DNA of 64,000 nt from G965240365 sp965240365 (GCA_965240365.1 OZ251218.1:2170001-2234000), one strand, 5' to 3'; positions 33,903 to 43,010 are shown, numbered from the stretch's first letter. The notes: generated by a model from the sequence alone, not told the origin. A program made the numbers and translations.

Positions 33903-34361
33903 TTAATTGATCGGCTGCATAAGCGCGGCCATACATGCCTTGATCCAAGGGATCGCAATATCTTCGGGCATGTCTCCGGTTGAGGCATCGTGCAGGCCGC
34001 GCTCGCCGATCAAAGTGGCGTTGCACGCCAGCAACTCTTTCATCAGTTTTTCCGAGCCCTGATTAAAGGTCTCGGCAAAAACCCTGTCGCCCAGGCCGAA
34101 AATCGAAAAACGGATGCCGTTCAGATCAGGCCGGTTCGCCTCCAACACCTCAAAGAACGGCGCGGCCGTGGCGGGCACATCACCATTCCCATGTGTCGAG
34201 GTTACGAAGATATAGAATGTGCCGGAATCAAGCTCGTCAGGGGCAATATCCGCGAGGCTGGACACCTTGCACTCATTTTCGCCTTCCAGCTCTTCCATGA
34301 GATCGTCGCAGAGCATTTCCGCGTTCCCGGACTCGGTTCCGTACAAGAGAGTAATTTTCAT
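33903..34361 (-). CDS. Flavodoxin (MioC/sulfite-reductase-flavodoxin-like), probable electron carrier to BoxB
   Basis: 152 residues from the ATG at 34361, overlapping the upstream reductase by four bases (ATGA). The FMN phosphate loop is LLYGTESGNAEM at about residues 4-15. The later flavin loops TSTHGNGDVPATA and FGLGDRVFAETFNQ are intact. It is a free short-chain flavodoxin domain with no reductase fused. Placed between an FAD/NADP reductase and the fused hydratase/dehydrogenase, directly behind boxB, it probably carries electrons from the reductase to the BoxB di-iron centre (inference). Confidence 0.85.
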   Translation of the reverse strand: MKITLLYGTESGNAEMLCDDLMEELEGENECKVSSLADIAPDELDSGTFYIFVTSTHGNGDVPATAAPFFEVLEANRPDLNGIRFSIFGLGDRVFAETFNQGSEKLMKELLACNATLIGERGLHDASTGDMPEDIAIPWIKACMAALMQPIN

Positions 34362-35596
34362 ACCATCGACCTCGCCTTGTGAATGATTTTCAACATCTCG
34401 GGTTTTGTCCGAATTTTGCGGCGGCATCTGCCCGGTGGCGCAGAGGCGATCTCATGAGTGTCAATGGCGCGCCAGTCATTGAAATCGGTTGCCTCGACGT
34501 CGAGGTTTCGCATGAGGTCGGCACAGCCGGGTTTGCGGTCATCGGTATTTTCCTTGAGCCCGTCAACGATCATGGCCGCGACTTCCTGAGCATCAGTACG
34601 ATTTTCAGCAATGGTTCCCCGGGGCCCGCGTCGAAACCACCCGGTGGCGAAAAGCCCGCGATCCAGAATGCCGCCGGCGGCCGCTTTCGGGAAAGCGGCG
34701 GGCGAAAGACCGCCATCGGCTTTAAAGCCGATGGCGGTGACGATGCTATCGCAGCGTATCGTTTTCGCCGCCCCATCCGGGCGGTTAAGACCAAGCGCGC
34801 AAACCCGACCCGCAGCGCCCTCAATCCGCGCGACATGCCAGCCGGAGTGAAAAACAACGTCAATTTTACCGCTATCGGCGACATTTTCCGCCATTATTTC
34901 GCTTGCGGCCGCGCCGATGGCGCTTTCCGTGTCCCCGATACGGTCACCCGGGGCCAGTTTACAAACCACTCCGTCAATCGTGGCCAATTCGCGGAGCATC
35001 GCGACATCGAATTTAGCCGTCCCTAAAAGGCGCCGCCCGATGATGTTGATCCGCGTGACATCGTTATCAGTAAGACAGGGATCCATATCGGACCCGGCGA
35101 ACGCTGCCTCCGGTTTGGCCAACAGGCGGGCAATGTCCATCGCGACATTGCCATTGCCGAGAATGGCGACGGATTTGCCTAAATCGGGCGCAAAATCCAC
35201 ACTGTCCGGGTGACCGTTCCAGTAACGCGTGAGCGCGCCGGCGCCATAGACTGCCTGCAAACCGGCCCCGTCAACCGCCAGCGGACGATCCCCATAGAGG
35301 CCAGTGGCCAGCACAACCGCATCCATTGCCTCGCGCAGCACATCCAGATGCAGATCGCGCCCGATTTCCAGATTGCCCAGAAAGGCGACGCCCTGTCGTT
35401 CGAACAGCCGCTGAAACTGGCGAATGACCGATTTCGTGCCCTGGTGATCCGGCGCTACGCCGTAGCGCACCAAACCATAAGGCGTCGGCAGACGATCGAT
35501 CACGGTTATCTCGCTCTCCGGCAAGGCTTTTCTCAATCCCTGAGCCGTATAGCATCCTGCCGGGCCGGCGCCGACGATCGCAATTCGTGCCGTCAT
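34358..35596 (-). CDS. Adrenodoxin-reductase/FprA-type ferredoxin (flavodoxin) NADP+ reductase
   Basis: 412 residues. FAD motif GAGPAG at residues 9-14; DRLPTPYGLVRYGVAPDHQG is a hallmark of the adrenodoxin-reductase family. The NADP-binding motif is ILGNGNVAMDIARLL near 145-160, and GWFRRGPRGTIAENRTDA near the C-terminus is the conserved FAD-contact region. There is no CxxCxxCxxxC cluster motif, so it is not canonical BoxA, which has an Fe-S domain joined to an FNR module. It sits 54 bases after boxB and overlaps the flavodoxin, which together suggest a substitute NADPH-to-flavodoxin-to-BoxB chain. Confidence 0.88.
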   Translation of the reverse strand: MTARIAIVGAGPAGCYTAQGLRKALPESEITVIDRLPTPYGLVRYGVAPDHQGTKSVIRQFQRLFERQGVAFLGNLEIGRDLHLDVLREAMDAVVLATGLYGDRPLAVDGAGLQAVYGAGALTRYWNGHPDSVDFAPDLGKSVAILGNGNVAMDIARLLAKPEAAFAGSDMDPCLTDNDVTRINIIGRRLLGTAKFDVAMLRELATIDGVVCKLAPGDRIGDTESAIGAAASEIMAENVADSGKIDVVFHSGWHVARIEGAAGRVCALGLNRPDGAAKTIRCDSIVTAIGFKADGGLSPAAFPKAAAGGILDRGLFATGWFRRGPRGTIAENRTDAQEVAAMIVDGLKENTDDRKPGCADLMRNLDVEATDFNDWRAIDTHEIASAPPGRCRRKIRTKPEMLKIIHKARSMV

Positions 35597-35650
35597 GGGT
35601 GTGGTCTTGTTTGGTGAAGACCGGCGATTTAGAGCCCGGCCCGCATGATG

Positions 35651-37102
35651 TTACGCCATGTGGAGTTTGACGTATTCAAAGTCTCCAGGCTTGTTGTCGA
35701 TGCCAACCTTCGGCTGCGCGATCCAACTGGCGTATTGACCCGGCTCGTAGCAGGGCTTCATCAGCGATTGAATGAAGTCGCCATCCGCTTTGGAAGGCAG
35801 CCACTCATCTTTTTTGGCTTCCCATTCGCTGTCCGGGATCACATTGCCGCCGGGGTCTGACTTGATGGCCGAGAACACACCGATCTGGCGATGAAATGCC
35901 TCATGCGGCATGGACAGCGTGAAGTCGATCCTGGCCTTTTTGATGATCTTGTTCCAACGGCCGATCCCGCCCGCAGCATCACGCGTGTAATCGTCGCGCA
36001 GGCGCATATTGATCGCCGTCAGCGCGGGCGTCTCTTTTTGCACAACCTTGCCATCGGCCAGATCCCAAACCATGTAGGTGTCGTCGTTCAATTGGTGGTC
36101 GTCATCAATGCGGGTTTCCATATACCGGCCCTTGATGCCCGCGTTGAAGGCATTGGCCGCATTGGTGGACACTTCCTGGCCGAACAAATCCAGACTGAGC
36201 GTGTAGTGCATGTTCAGCTTTTTCTGAATCGTCGGCAGGTCGATCACGCCCAGATCCCGCACTTTGTTAATATCGTAAGCGTCAGTGAGGCCGGCCTTGT
36301 TCATCGCCTCCACCGTGGCCTGAACCGTGCGCCCGACGCCGGTTTCACCCACGAACATGTGATGGGCTTCCTCGGTCAGCATGAAGCGGCAGGTGCGGCT
36401 GAGCGGGTCGAAACCCGATTGCGCCAGACTTTCAAGCTGCATCTTGCCATCGCGATCCGTGAAATAGGTGAACATGAAAAAGGACAGCCAATCCGGTGTT
36501 TCCTCGTTAAAGGCCCCCAGCATACGCGGCGCCTCGTCCGAACCGGAGGAGCGGCGCAACAGATCGTCCGCCTCTTCACGCCCATCCTTACCGAAATATT
36601 TCTGCAACAGATAGACCATCGCCCACAGGTGGCGCCCTTCCTCTACATTGACCTGAAAGAGGTTGCGCATATCATACAAAGAAGGCGCGGTCAGACCCAG
36701 AAAACGCTGTTGTTCGACGGAGCCGGGCTCTGTATCGCCCTGGATAACGATCAGCCGTTTAAGCATGTTGCGATATTCGCCCGGCACTTCCTGCCAGGCC
36801 GGTTGACCGGCATGCTCACCGCAAGGGATTTTGCGCTCCTCCACTGCAGGCGCCAGCAGGACACCCCAGCGATATTCAGGCATCTTGACATAGTCGAATC
36901 TGGCCCAGCCTTTAGGGTCCACCGACACGGCCGTGCGCAGATACACCATGGATTCCTGAAAATTCCGCGGGATGAGCCGATTCCACCAGTCGATATAGCC
37001 GGGATGCCATTTTTCCAGCGCCTTCAGGACCTTGCGGTCGCTCGACAGCCCGACGTTATTGGGAATATGGGTGTCATAATTTACATTGATAAGGTCCAGC
37101 AT
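35651..37102 (-). CDS. boxB: BoxB: benzoyl-CoA 2,3-epoxidase
   Basis: 483 residues (family about 475). A ferritin-like di-iron oxygenase that adds one oxygen atom across C2-C3 of benzoyl-CoA. The iron ligands lie in FQVNVEEGRHLWAMVYLLQK and in FMLTEEAHHMFVGETGVG, each with the E..H pattern. The N-terminal INVNYDTHIPNNVGLSSDRK is conserved. First gene of a minus-strand operon boxB-reductase-flavodoxin-hydratase/dehydrogenase, with a strong AGGAGG site before the ATG. Confidence 0.96.
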   Translation of the reverse strand: MLDLINVNYDTHIPNNVGLSSDRKVLKALEKWHPGYIDWWNRLIPRNFQESMVYLRTAVSVDPKGWARFDYVKMPEYRWGVLLAPAVEERKIPCGEHAGQPAWQEVPGEYRNMLKRLIVIQGDTEPGSVEQQRFLGLTAPSLYDMRNLFQVNVEEGRHLWAMVYLLQKYFGKDGREEADDLLRRSSGSDEAPRMLGAFNEETPDWLSFFMFTYFTDRDGKMQLESLAQSGFDPLSRTCRFMLTEEAHHMFVGETGVGRTVQATVEAMNKAGLTDAYDINKVRDLGVIDLPTIQKKLNMHYTLSLDLFGQEVSTNAANAFNAGIKGRYMETRIDDDHQLNDDTYMVWDLADGKVVQKETPALTAINMRLRDDYTRDAAGGIGRWNKIIKKARIDFTLSMPHEAFHRQIGVFSAIKSDPGGNVIPDSEWEAKKDEWLPSKADGDFIQSLMKPCYEPGQYASWIAQPKVGIDNKPGDFEYVKLHMA

Positions 37103-37360
37103 GCGTTCCTCCTGTGCTCCAATTCATCGGGTCAACTCTGACAGCCCCGATGACATTTGCTTGCGCGCCTGTCAGACGCGCTCCACTTTAGGCCTTTCCA
37201 AAGGTCTTATGAAGTATGCATCATAGTACATATTTTTAATCCGTAAATATTGATTTAGCACTTTATCACACTATATTCCCTTCTGTTTAGGTTTATTACC
37301 GTTGAAACAGGGCATTTAGAGCCAATTATCGTGAAATTTAGCATTATAATGCATTATTGC
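37103..37360 (-). promoter_or_regulatory. AT-rich control region upstream of boxB
   Basis: An AT-rich stretch with TGCA boxes at 37217 and 37350 lies upstream of boxB. Given BoxR in the same cluster, the boxes may be operator parts, though two are weak evidence. I do not see a promoter that I would commit to. 37361-37480 contains fragments of palindromic repeat and no gene. Confidence 0.3.
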
Positions 37361-37480
37361 GGAGGGATGCTTGCCTGGATTTGGGCCCAGAGTCAGAGAG
37401 TTTCCATAAAATCGGGTTTGCTGTCTATAGAAAGGGAACCACCTCTGCCATTCTCAAAAGCCGCGAGACGCTTTACGAAC

Positions 37481-37776
37481 GCGCCGTCGCCCCCGGCGCG
37501 GAGGCCCCGAATCTGGGTGAGTCGCTGGCGCAGCGCTATAACCCGCTGGCGCGCAAACTGAAATCATTGGACATGCCGGTGATTTGTGCCGTCAACGGCG
37601 TCGCGGCCGGGGCGAATATTGCCCTGGCCTGTGACATTGTGATCGCCTCGCGCAGAGCCTCCTTTATTCAGGCGTTCTGCAAGATTGGTCTGCTGCCGGA
37701 CAGCGGCGGGAGTTGGACCCTGCCACGGTTGGTGGGCCATGCGCGGGCCATGGCATTGTCGCTGCTGGGAGATAAT
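37481..37776 (+). pseudogene. paaG: Inverted partial copy of paaG
   Basis: About 295 bp nearly identical to the middle of paaG (17.18-17.46 kb) but on the opposite strand. It covers the segment from EAPNLGES to RAMALSLLGD. It differs by a few substitutions and a 6-bp deletion, one unit of a tandem GGGGCC, turning AAGAGAN into AAGAN. No start, oxyanion N-terminus or C-terminus of the crotonase fold is present, so it is not functional. High identity marks a recent duplication. An R2 fragment follows at about 37868-37930. Confidence 0.88.
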
Positions 37777-37944
37777 GATTCCCCAACATCAAGGCCGGAT
37801 AGTCGTATGCAGTCTTATTTTACCGTTACTGAATGATCAGCTTGCAAACTACGAGGTGTACATATAGGTCTGGAACGAGCCGCCGAGGTGGTAAAGCGGC
37901 GCCTGCCTGCGCTAAATCAGCCGGAATGACAAGCTATGCCTCAT

Positions 37945-40212
37945 TCACAGCGCGTCTTCCAGTTCCGGTTCGGCGATTCTGGCCTTGATGGCGCCGTCTT
38001 CAAGTTCAATGATGACGTGACCGCCGTGTTCCAGCTTGCCGAATAGTAATTCCTCGGCCAGGGGGCGTTTGACCTTGTCCTGGATCAGGCGCGCCATCGG
38101 CCGCGCGCCCATGATTTTGTCGTAGCCGTGTTCGGCCAGCCAGCCGCGCGCGGCCTCGGTGACTTCAATGGTCACTTTTTTGGCGTCCAGTTGGGATTCC
38201 AGTTCAATCAGGAATTTATCGACCACATTGACAATGGTGCGCTGGTCCAGCGCGCTGAATTGAATGATGGCGTCCAGCCGGTTGCGAAACTCGGGGCTGA
38301 AGGTGCGCTTGATGGTCTCCATGGCGTCGCTGCTGTGATCCTGCGGCGTAAAGCCGACCGAGGCGCGGCTGATACGCTCGGCGCCGGCATTGGTCGTCAT
38401 CACGATAATGGTATTGCGAAAGTCGGTCTTGCGGCCATTGGTGTCGGTCAAGGCGCCGTGATCAAAGACCTGCAACATCAGGTTAAACACGTCCGGGTGG
38501 GCCTTTTCTATTTCGTCCAGTAGCAGGACGCAGTGCGGTTGCTTGTTGATCGCGTCGGTCAGCAGGCCGCCCTGGTCAAAACCGACATAACCCGGCGGCG
38601 CGCCAATCAGGCGCGAGACGGTATGCCGTTCCATATATTCGGACATATCAAAGCGCGTCAGTTCCACGCCCATCTGCAAGGCAAGCTGGCGGGTCACCTC
38701 TGTCTTGCCCACGCCGGTCGGGCCGGCAAACAGGAAGTTGCCAATCGGCTTGTTGGGATTGCCGAGACCCGAACGGGACATCTTGATGGCGTTGGCCAGC
38801 GTGCCTATCGCCTCATCCTGGCCAAACACGACCAGCTTGAGATTACGTTCAAGATTTTTGATCACATCCTTATCCGAGGTGGTGACGGTTTTTGCCGGAA
38901 TACGCGCTATTTTGGCGACAATATTTTCAATATCATTGACGCCGACCGTTTTCCTGCGGCGTGAAGGCGGCGCCAACTGTTGCGCGGCGCCGGCCTCGTC
39001 GATGACATCAATGGCCTTGTCCGGCAGATGCCGATCATTGATATAGCGCTCGGTCAATTCGGCCGCGGTCCTGAGCGCCTGATGGGTGTAGCGGATCTGG
39101 TGATGTTCCTCAAAGCGGCTTTTGAGGCCCAGCAGGATCTTGACCGTTTCGTCAATGGACGGCTCGGTCACGTCGATCTTCTGAAAGCGGCGCGCCAGCG
39201 CGCGGTCTTTTTCAAAGATGCCGCGGTATTCCTGATAGGTGGTCGAGCCGATACATTTTAATTCGCCGGAGGCCAGCACCGGCTTGATGATATTGGAGGC
39301 GTCCATAACGCCGCCCGAGGCCGCGCCCGCGCCGATGATGGTGTGAATTTCATCAATAAACAGCAGCGCCCCGGCTTCCTTTTTGAGTTGGCCGATGACC
39401 CCCTTCAGGCGTTTTTCAAAATCCCCCCGGTATTTTGTCCCGGCCAGCAGGGCCCCCAGATCCAGGGCATAGATCACGCTGCCGATCAGCACGTCCGGCA
39501 CCTCGCCATCGACAATTTTTTTGGCGAGACCCTCCGCGATCGCCGTTTTGCCCACCCCGGCCTCGCCCACAAACAGCGGGTTATTCTTGCGCCGCCGACA
39601 GAGTATTTGCATAGTGCGCTGCACCTCTATCTGGCGGCCGATCAACGGGTCGATCTTGCCCTGCATGGCCGCTTCGTTCAGATTCAGGGCGTAGGTCTTG
39701 AGCGGGTTATTGCCGGCCTCATCCTGGCGCCGGTCGTCCTCGACGTCATTATCGTTCCCCTCGCTCTCGCTGTCTTCATTGATCTTGGCGATGCCGTGCG
39801 AGATATAATTCACCACATCCAGCCTGGCGACATTCTGCCGGCTCAGAAAATAGGCGGCATGCGATTCCCGCTCGCCGAAGATGGCGACCAGCACGTTGGC
39901 GCCCGTGACTTCCTTTTTGCCGGAAGACTGCACATGGAACACGGCCCGCTGCAACACCCTTTGAAAGCCCAGGGTCGGTTGCGTGTCGCGCTCCACGCCT
40001 TCCTGGATAAGCGGCGAATTCTCCTGGATAAACTTGATCAGGTCGCTGTGCAGACTGTTTAGATTGGCGCCGCAGGCCTTGAGCACCTGCATGGCGGCCG
40101 GGTTATCCAGCAGCGCCAGCAGCAAATGCTCGACCGTCATAAATTCGTGGCGCTGTTTGCGCGCCTCACGGAAGGCGTTATTGAGTGTGTGTTCCAGTTC
40201 TTTATCGAGCAT
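37945..40212 (-). CDS. clpA: ClpA: ATPase of the ClpAP protease
   Basis: 755 residues from the ATG at 40212, aligned with the family start MLDKELEHTLNNAFREARKQ. The N-domain (about 1-145) binds ClpS. The first AAA+ module has GEAGVGKTAIAEG and the second GPTGVGKTEVTRQL; sensor and Arg-finger regions (FSPEFRNRLDAII) and a ClpP-docking IGF/IGL-like loop region are expected between them. It unfolds N-degron and SsrA-tagged substrates for ClpP, which is not in this window. clpS lies 14 bases upstream, the arrangement usual in gamma- and betaproteobacteria. The acidic linker near residues 150-170 (NDNDVEDDRR) is somewhat longer than in E. coli. Confidence 0.95.
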   Translation of the reverse strand: MLDKELEHTLNNAFREARKQRHEFMTVEHLLLALLDNPAAMQVLKACGANLNSLHSDLIKFIQENSPLIQEGVERDTQPTLGFQRVLQRAVFHVQSSGKKEVTGANVLVAIFGERESHAAYFLSRQNVARLDVVNYISHGIAKINEDSESEGNDNDVEDDRRQDEAGNNPLKTYALNLNEAAMQGKIDPLIGRQIEVQRTMQILCRRRKNNPLFVGEAGVGKTAIAEGLAKKIVDGEVPDVLIGSVIYALDLGALLAGTKYRGDFEKRLKGVIGQLKKEAGALLFIDEIHTIIGAGAASGGVMDASNIIKPVLASGELKCIGSTTYQEYRGIFEKDRALARRFQKIDVTEPSIDETVKILLGLKSRFEEHHQIRYTHQALRTAAELTERYINDRHLPDKAIDVIDEAGAAQQLAPPSRRRKTVGVNDIENIVAKIARIPAKTVTTSDKDVIKNLERNLKLVVFGQDEAIGTLANAIKMSRSGLGNPNKPIGNFLFAGPTGVGKTEVTRQLALQMGVELTRFDMSEYMERHTVSRLIGAPPGYVGFDQGGLLTDAINKQPHCVLLLDEIEKAHPDVFNLMLQVFDHGALTDTNGRKTDFRNTIIVMTTNAGAERISRASVGFTPQDHSSDAMETIKRTFSPEFRNRLDAIIQFSALDQRTIVNVVDKFLIELESQLDAKKVTIEVTEAARGWLAEHGYDKIMGARPMARLIQDKVKRPLAEELLFGKLEHGGHVIIELEDGAIKARIAEPELEDAL

Positions 40213-40226
40213 GGTTGTTACCTGAC

Positions 40227-40559
40227 TTAAGCCTTCTCCATCGTGCAAAGAAGGGGATGCTGGTTTTCGCGTGAATACTCATTGACCTGCGACACCTTGG
40301 TCTCGGCGATTTCACGGGTAAAGACGCCGCACACGCCCATGCCGCGCGTATGCACCTCCAGCATGATGCGCGTCGCATTTTCCTGATCGATAGAGAAAAA
40401 GGATTCCAGGATATGGACTACGAATTCCATCGGCGTGTAGTCATCGTTGATCAGAATGACCTTGTACAGAGGCGGGCGCTTGAGTCTGGGCCTAGCCTCC
40501 AGAACGGCCAGGTCATCGCTGTAGTCATTGTCAGTTTGTTCTGACATGGGTTGCATCAC
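40227..40559 (-). CDS. clpS: ClpS: N-degron adaptor of ClpAP
   Basis: 110 residues (a start at MSEQTDND, 40547, gives 106, the E. coli length). A flexible N-terminal tail is followed by the fold YKVILINDDYTPMEFVVHIL with the N-degron pocket residues (NDDYTPMEF), VHTRGMGVCGVFTREIAETK and a C-terminal strand. It binds proteins with N-terminal aromatic or Leu residues and hands them to ClpA. Co-transcribed with clpA. Confidence 0.95.
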   Translation of the reverse strand: MMQPMSEQTDNDYSDDLAVLEARPRLKRPPLYKVILINDDYTPMEFVVHILESFFSIDQENATRIMLEVHTRGMGVCGVFTREIAETKVSQVNEYSRENQHPLLCTMEKA

Positions 40560-40836
40560 TGATTACGGATTTAGCGGAGTATTCTGTTAATTTTTTCCAG
40601 GCTAATGATGATACGTTGTCGTGGTGATTTTCAAGTTTTTTTTTAGATTATTTGCAAACCCGTGTCCCGTGCCATCGACACGGGGCGGGTCGGCCTTTGC
40701 TGGCCGTCATCCCAGCAAAAGCCGTCATTCCGGCCCGCCCGCGGCAGGCAGGCCGAGCCGCTGTTTTATCTGGTTGCCGGATCAATAATTATCTTGCCAA
40801 ACAGCGGATAACTCATTATTTTTGCCTTCCCTATGG

Positions 40837-40983
40837 AAGCTCTGATTGAATCAGAGCTTCCTGCGGTACAGGGACGTACCGCCAAAATCAATGACGTAAG
40901 TCATTGATTTTGAAGCAAGGTGAAAATCGCATTTTCACCTTGCTTGCTCTGATAAGTCCAGGATGGATTTATTCAGAGCTTCC
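40837..40983 (+). repeat. R1 element, complete five-hairpin copy
   Basis: Reference copy, modules in the order A-B-C-D-E. A 40837-40861 (12-bp stem). B 40863-40869 with 40876-40882. C 40884-40895 with 40900-40911. D 40913-40927 with 40931-40945 (15-bp stem, CGC loop). E 40946-40960 with 40964-40979. It lies between clpS and aceA, upstream of both. 40560-40836 also contains a REP-like and GC-palindrome stretch (about 40695-40760) and no gene. Confidence 0.92.
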
Positions 40984-41093
40984 CTATGAATCCGGCGCTC
41001 TCGGCCGGGGTTATAAGGAATCGGGCCGGGCCGGATGGCCGGCTTTTTATCATTTTCGTGATCAACTCTGTAAAGTTCAGGAGGACAGACCCC

Positions 41094-42425
41094 GTGAGCA
41101 GAGAAGCAGAAATCAGGCAATTAGAAAAGGATTGGGCTGAAAATCCCCGTTGGGACGGTGTCAGGCGTGGTTACCGGGCGGAAGATGTCATCAGGCTGCG
41201 GGGCAGCCTGCAACCGGAATATACGCTGGCCCGCCGCGGCGCGGAGAAATTGTGGGCGCTGGTGCAGGGCCGCGCCAGGAAAGGTTATGTGAACGCGTTT
41301 GGCGCGATTACCGCGGGCCAGGCCATGCAGCAGGCCAAGGCCGGCCTGGAGGCCGTTTATTTGTCGGGCTGGCAGGTCGCCGCGGACGGCAATACCTCGG
41401 AAACCATGTATCCGGATCAATCCCTGTATGCCTATGATTCAGTGCCGGCCATGGTGCGCCGTATCAATAACACCTTCAAGCGCGCCGATGAGATTCAGTG
41501 GAAGAATATCGTGGACGGGAAGCTGGCGGAAGCCGAGGCCATTGATTACTTTCTGCCCGTGGTTGCCGATGCCGAGGCCGGCTTCGGCGGGGTGCTGAAC
41601 GCCTATGAATTGATGAAAAACATGATCGTCAATGGCGCTTCCGGCGCGCATTTTGAAGACCAGTTGGCGGCGGTCAAGAAGTGCGGGCACATGGGCGGCA
41701 AGGTGCTGGTGCCGACCCAGGAGGCCGTGCAGAAGTTGATCGCGGCGCGTCTGGCCGCGGATGTCATGGGCGTGCCGACCGTTGTCCTGGCGCGCACCGA
41801 CGCCGAGGCGGCCAATCTGGTCACCAGTGATTTTGACGCAAACGATAAACCGTTCCTGACCGGCGAGCGCACCCCGGAAGGCTTTTACCGGGCGCGCAAT
41901 GGCCTGGAACAGGCCATCAGCCGCGGGGTTGCCTATGCGCCCTATGCGGATCTGGTCTGGTGTGAAACCGCGACGCCCGATATTGGTTTTGCGCGCGAAT
42001 TTGCCGAGGCCGTGCAGGCCGCCTGTCCGGGCCAGATTATGGCCTATAACTGTTCGCCTTCTTTTAACTGGAAGCAGAATCTGAACGATGCCGAGATCGC
42101 GGGTTTTCAGGAGGCATTATCCGAACTCGGTTATAAATTCCAGTTTATTACCCTGGCGGGCATTCACCTGAACTGGTATCGCACCTTTGACTTTGCCTAT
42201 CATTATGCGCGCGGCGAGGGCATGAGGCATTATACCGAGATGGTGCAGGAGCCGGAATTTGCCGGCCGCGAGCGCGGTTATACCTTCGTGTCTCATCAGC
42301 AGGAGGTCGGCGCGGGTTACTTTGATGATGTCACCACCGTTATCCAGGGCGGTTCTTCTTCCGTGACGGCATTGAGCGGTTCAACCGAAGAGGCGCAATT
42401 TGAGAGGGCCGCCGTTGCCAAATGA
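41094..42425 (+). CDS. aceA: Isocitrate lyase
   Basis: 443 residues from the GTG at 41094, which follows AGGAGG at about 41080; upstream codons run into non-coding repeat. The catalytic signature KKCGHMGGKVL is at about residue 195. YNCSPSFNWKQNL and the C-terminal SHQQEVGAGYFDDVTTVIQGG are conserved. It splits isocitrate into succinate and glyoxylate, the first step of the glyoxylate shunt, needed for growth on the acetyl-CoA made by the paa and box pathways. No malate synthase gene is adjacent. Confidence 0.95.
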   Translation: MSREAEIRQLEKDWAENPRWDGVRRGYRAEDVIRLRGSLQPEYTLARRGAEKLWALVQGRARKGYVNAFGAITAGQAMQQAKAGLEAVYLSGWQVAADGNTSETMYPDQSLYAYDSVPAMVRRINNTFKRADEIQWKNIVDGKLAEAEAIDYFLPVVADAEAGFGGVLNAYELMKNMIVNGASGAHFEDQLAAVKKCGHMGGKVLVPTQEAVQKLIAARLAADVMGVPTVVLARTDAEAANLVTSDFDANDKPFLTGERTPEGFYRARNGLEQAISRGVAYAPYADLVWCETATPDIGFAREFAEAVQAACPGQIMAYNCSPSFNWKQNLNDAEIAGFQEALSELGYKFQFITLAGIHLNWYRTFDFAYHYARGEGMRHYTEMVQEPEFAGRERGYTFVSHQQEVGAGYFDDVTTVIQGGSSSVTALSGSTEEAQFERAAVAK

Positions 42426-42639
42426 CGGGCCGGTGTCTGTTGCAGGCAAGCGGGAGTCCGCCCATTGCCCGTCAATTCCGGCCTGCCTGCCGCAGGCAGG
42501 TCGGAATGACGTAGGGGGCGAAAATGATAAATGGGGTTTGCCTGTATCTGTGTTTCTCTTTCGCCTGTTCACAGCAAGGTCGGAATGGCGCCGGGACAAG
42601 GAAAGGAAGTGACCGATTCTTAACTTCTTAACCTTATCT

Positions 42640-43010
42640 TCACTGCCACCCCGTTGTCATTTATGGACAGGATGTCCTGGAATGCGGCGTGAGGGCACGC
42701 CTACAGGGATGTAGGTGGTAGAGCGGCGTCAGGAACAAGCCGCCGAGGAAGCCCGTAGCCGCCCGGCGAAAGCTCGCCTGCATGGATGCAGGTGGTAGAG
42801 CGGCGTCAGGAACAGGCCGCCGAGGAATCCAGTGGTTTATGTTATACATTCCCGCCTGGGCGGGAATGACAATTAGACAGAACTGGCGCTCATTTCACAT
42901 CCTGGCCCGCCCTCCTGGATTCCTCGGCGGCTTGTTCCAGACGCCGCTCTACCACCTACGTCCTGTAGGCGAGCTTTCGCTGGAATGACAACGGGGTGTT
43001 GTTTTAGCCT
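42640..43010. repeat. R2 repeats in inverted orientation, forming a long imperfect palindrome
   Basis: A forward R2 head (from about 42648, CCCCGTTGTCATTTATGGAC) contains an internal tandem duplication of its GGTGGTAGAGCGGCGTC block (around 42715 and 42790). A reverse R2 head follows, ending near 43000 (CAACGGGGTGTTGTTTT). The 785-bp gap between aceA and the broken receptor is otherwise non-coding; 42482-42500 is a 19-bp CCTGCC-type palindrome. Confidence 0.8.

Noticed and set aside
34358..35596. Calling this gene boxA
   Set aside because: It lacks the iron-sulfur Cys motifs and matches the adrenodoxin-reductase family instead; only its position is BoxA-like.
37357..37836. A second functional enoyl-CoA hydratase/isomerase
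   Set aside because: The frame covers only the middle of paaG; N- and C-terminal thirds are unrelated sequence, so the fold is incomplete.
40986..41093. N-terminal extension of isocitrate lyase from an upstream ATG
   Set aside because: These codons run through the R1 repeat edge and non-coding sequence; a GTG with a strong ribosome-binding site at 41094 fits the family start.
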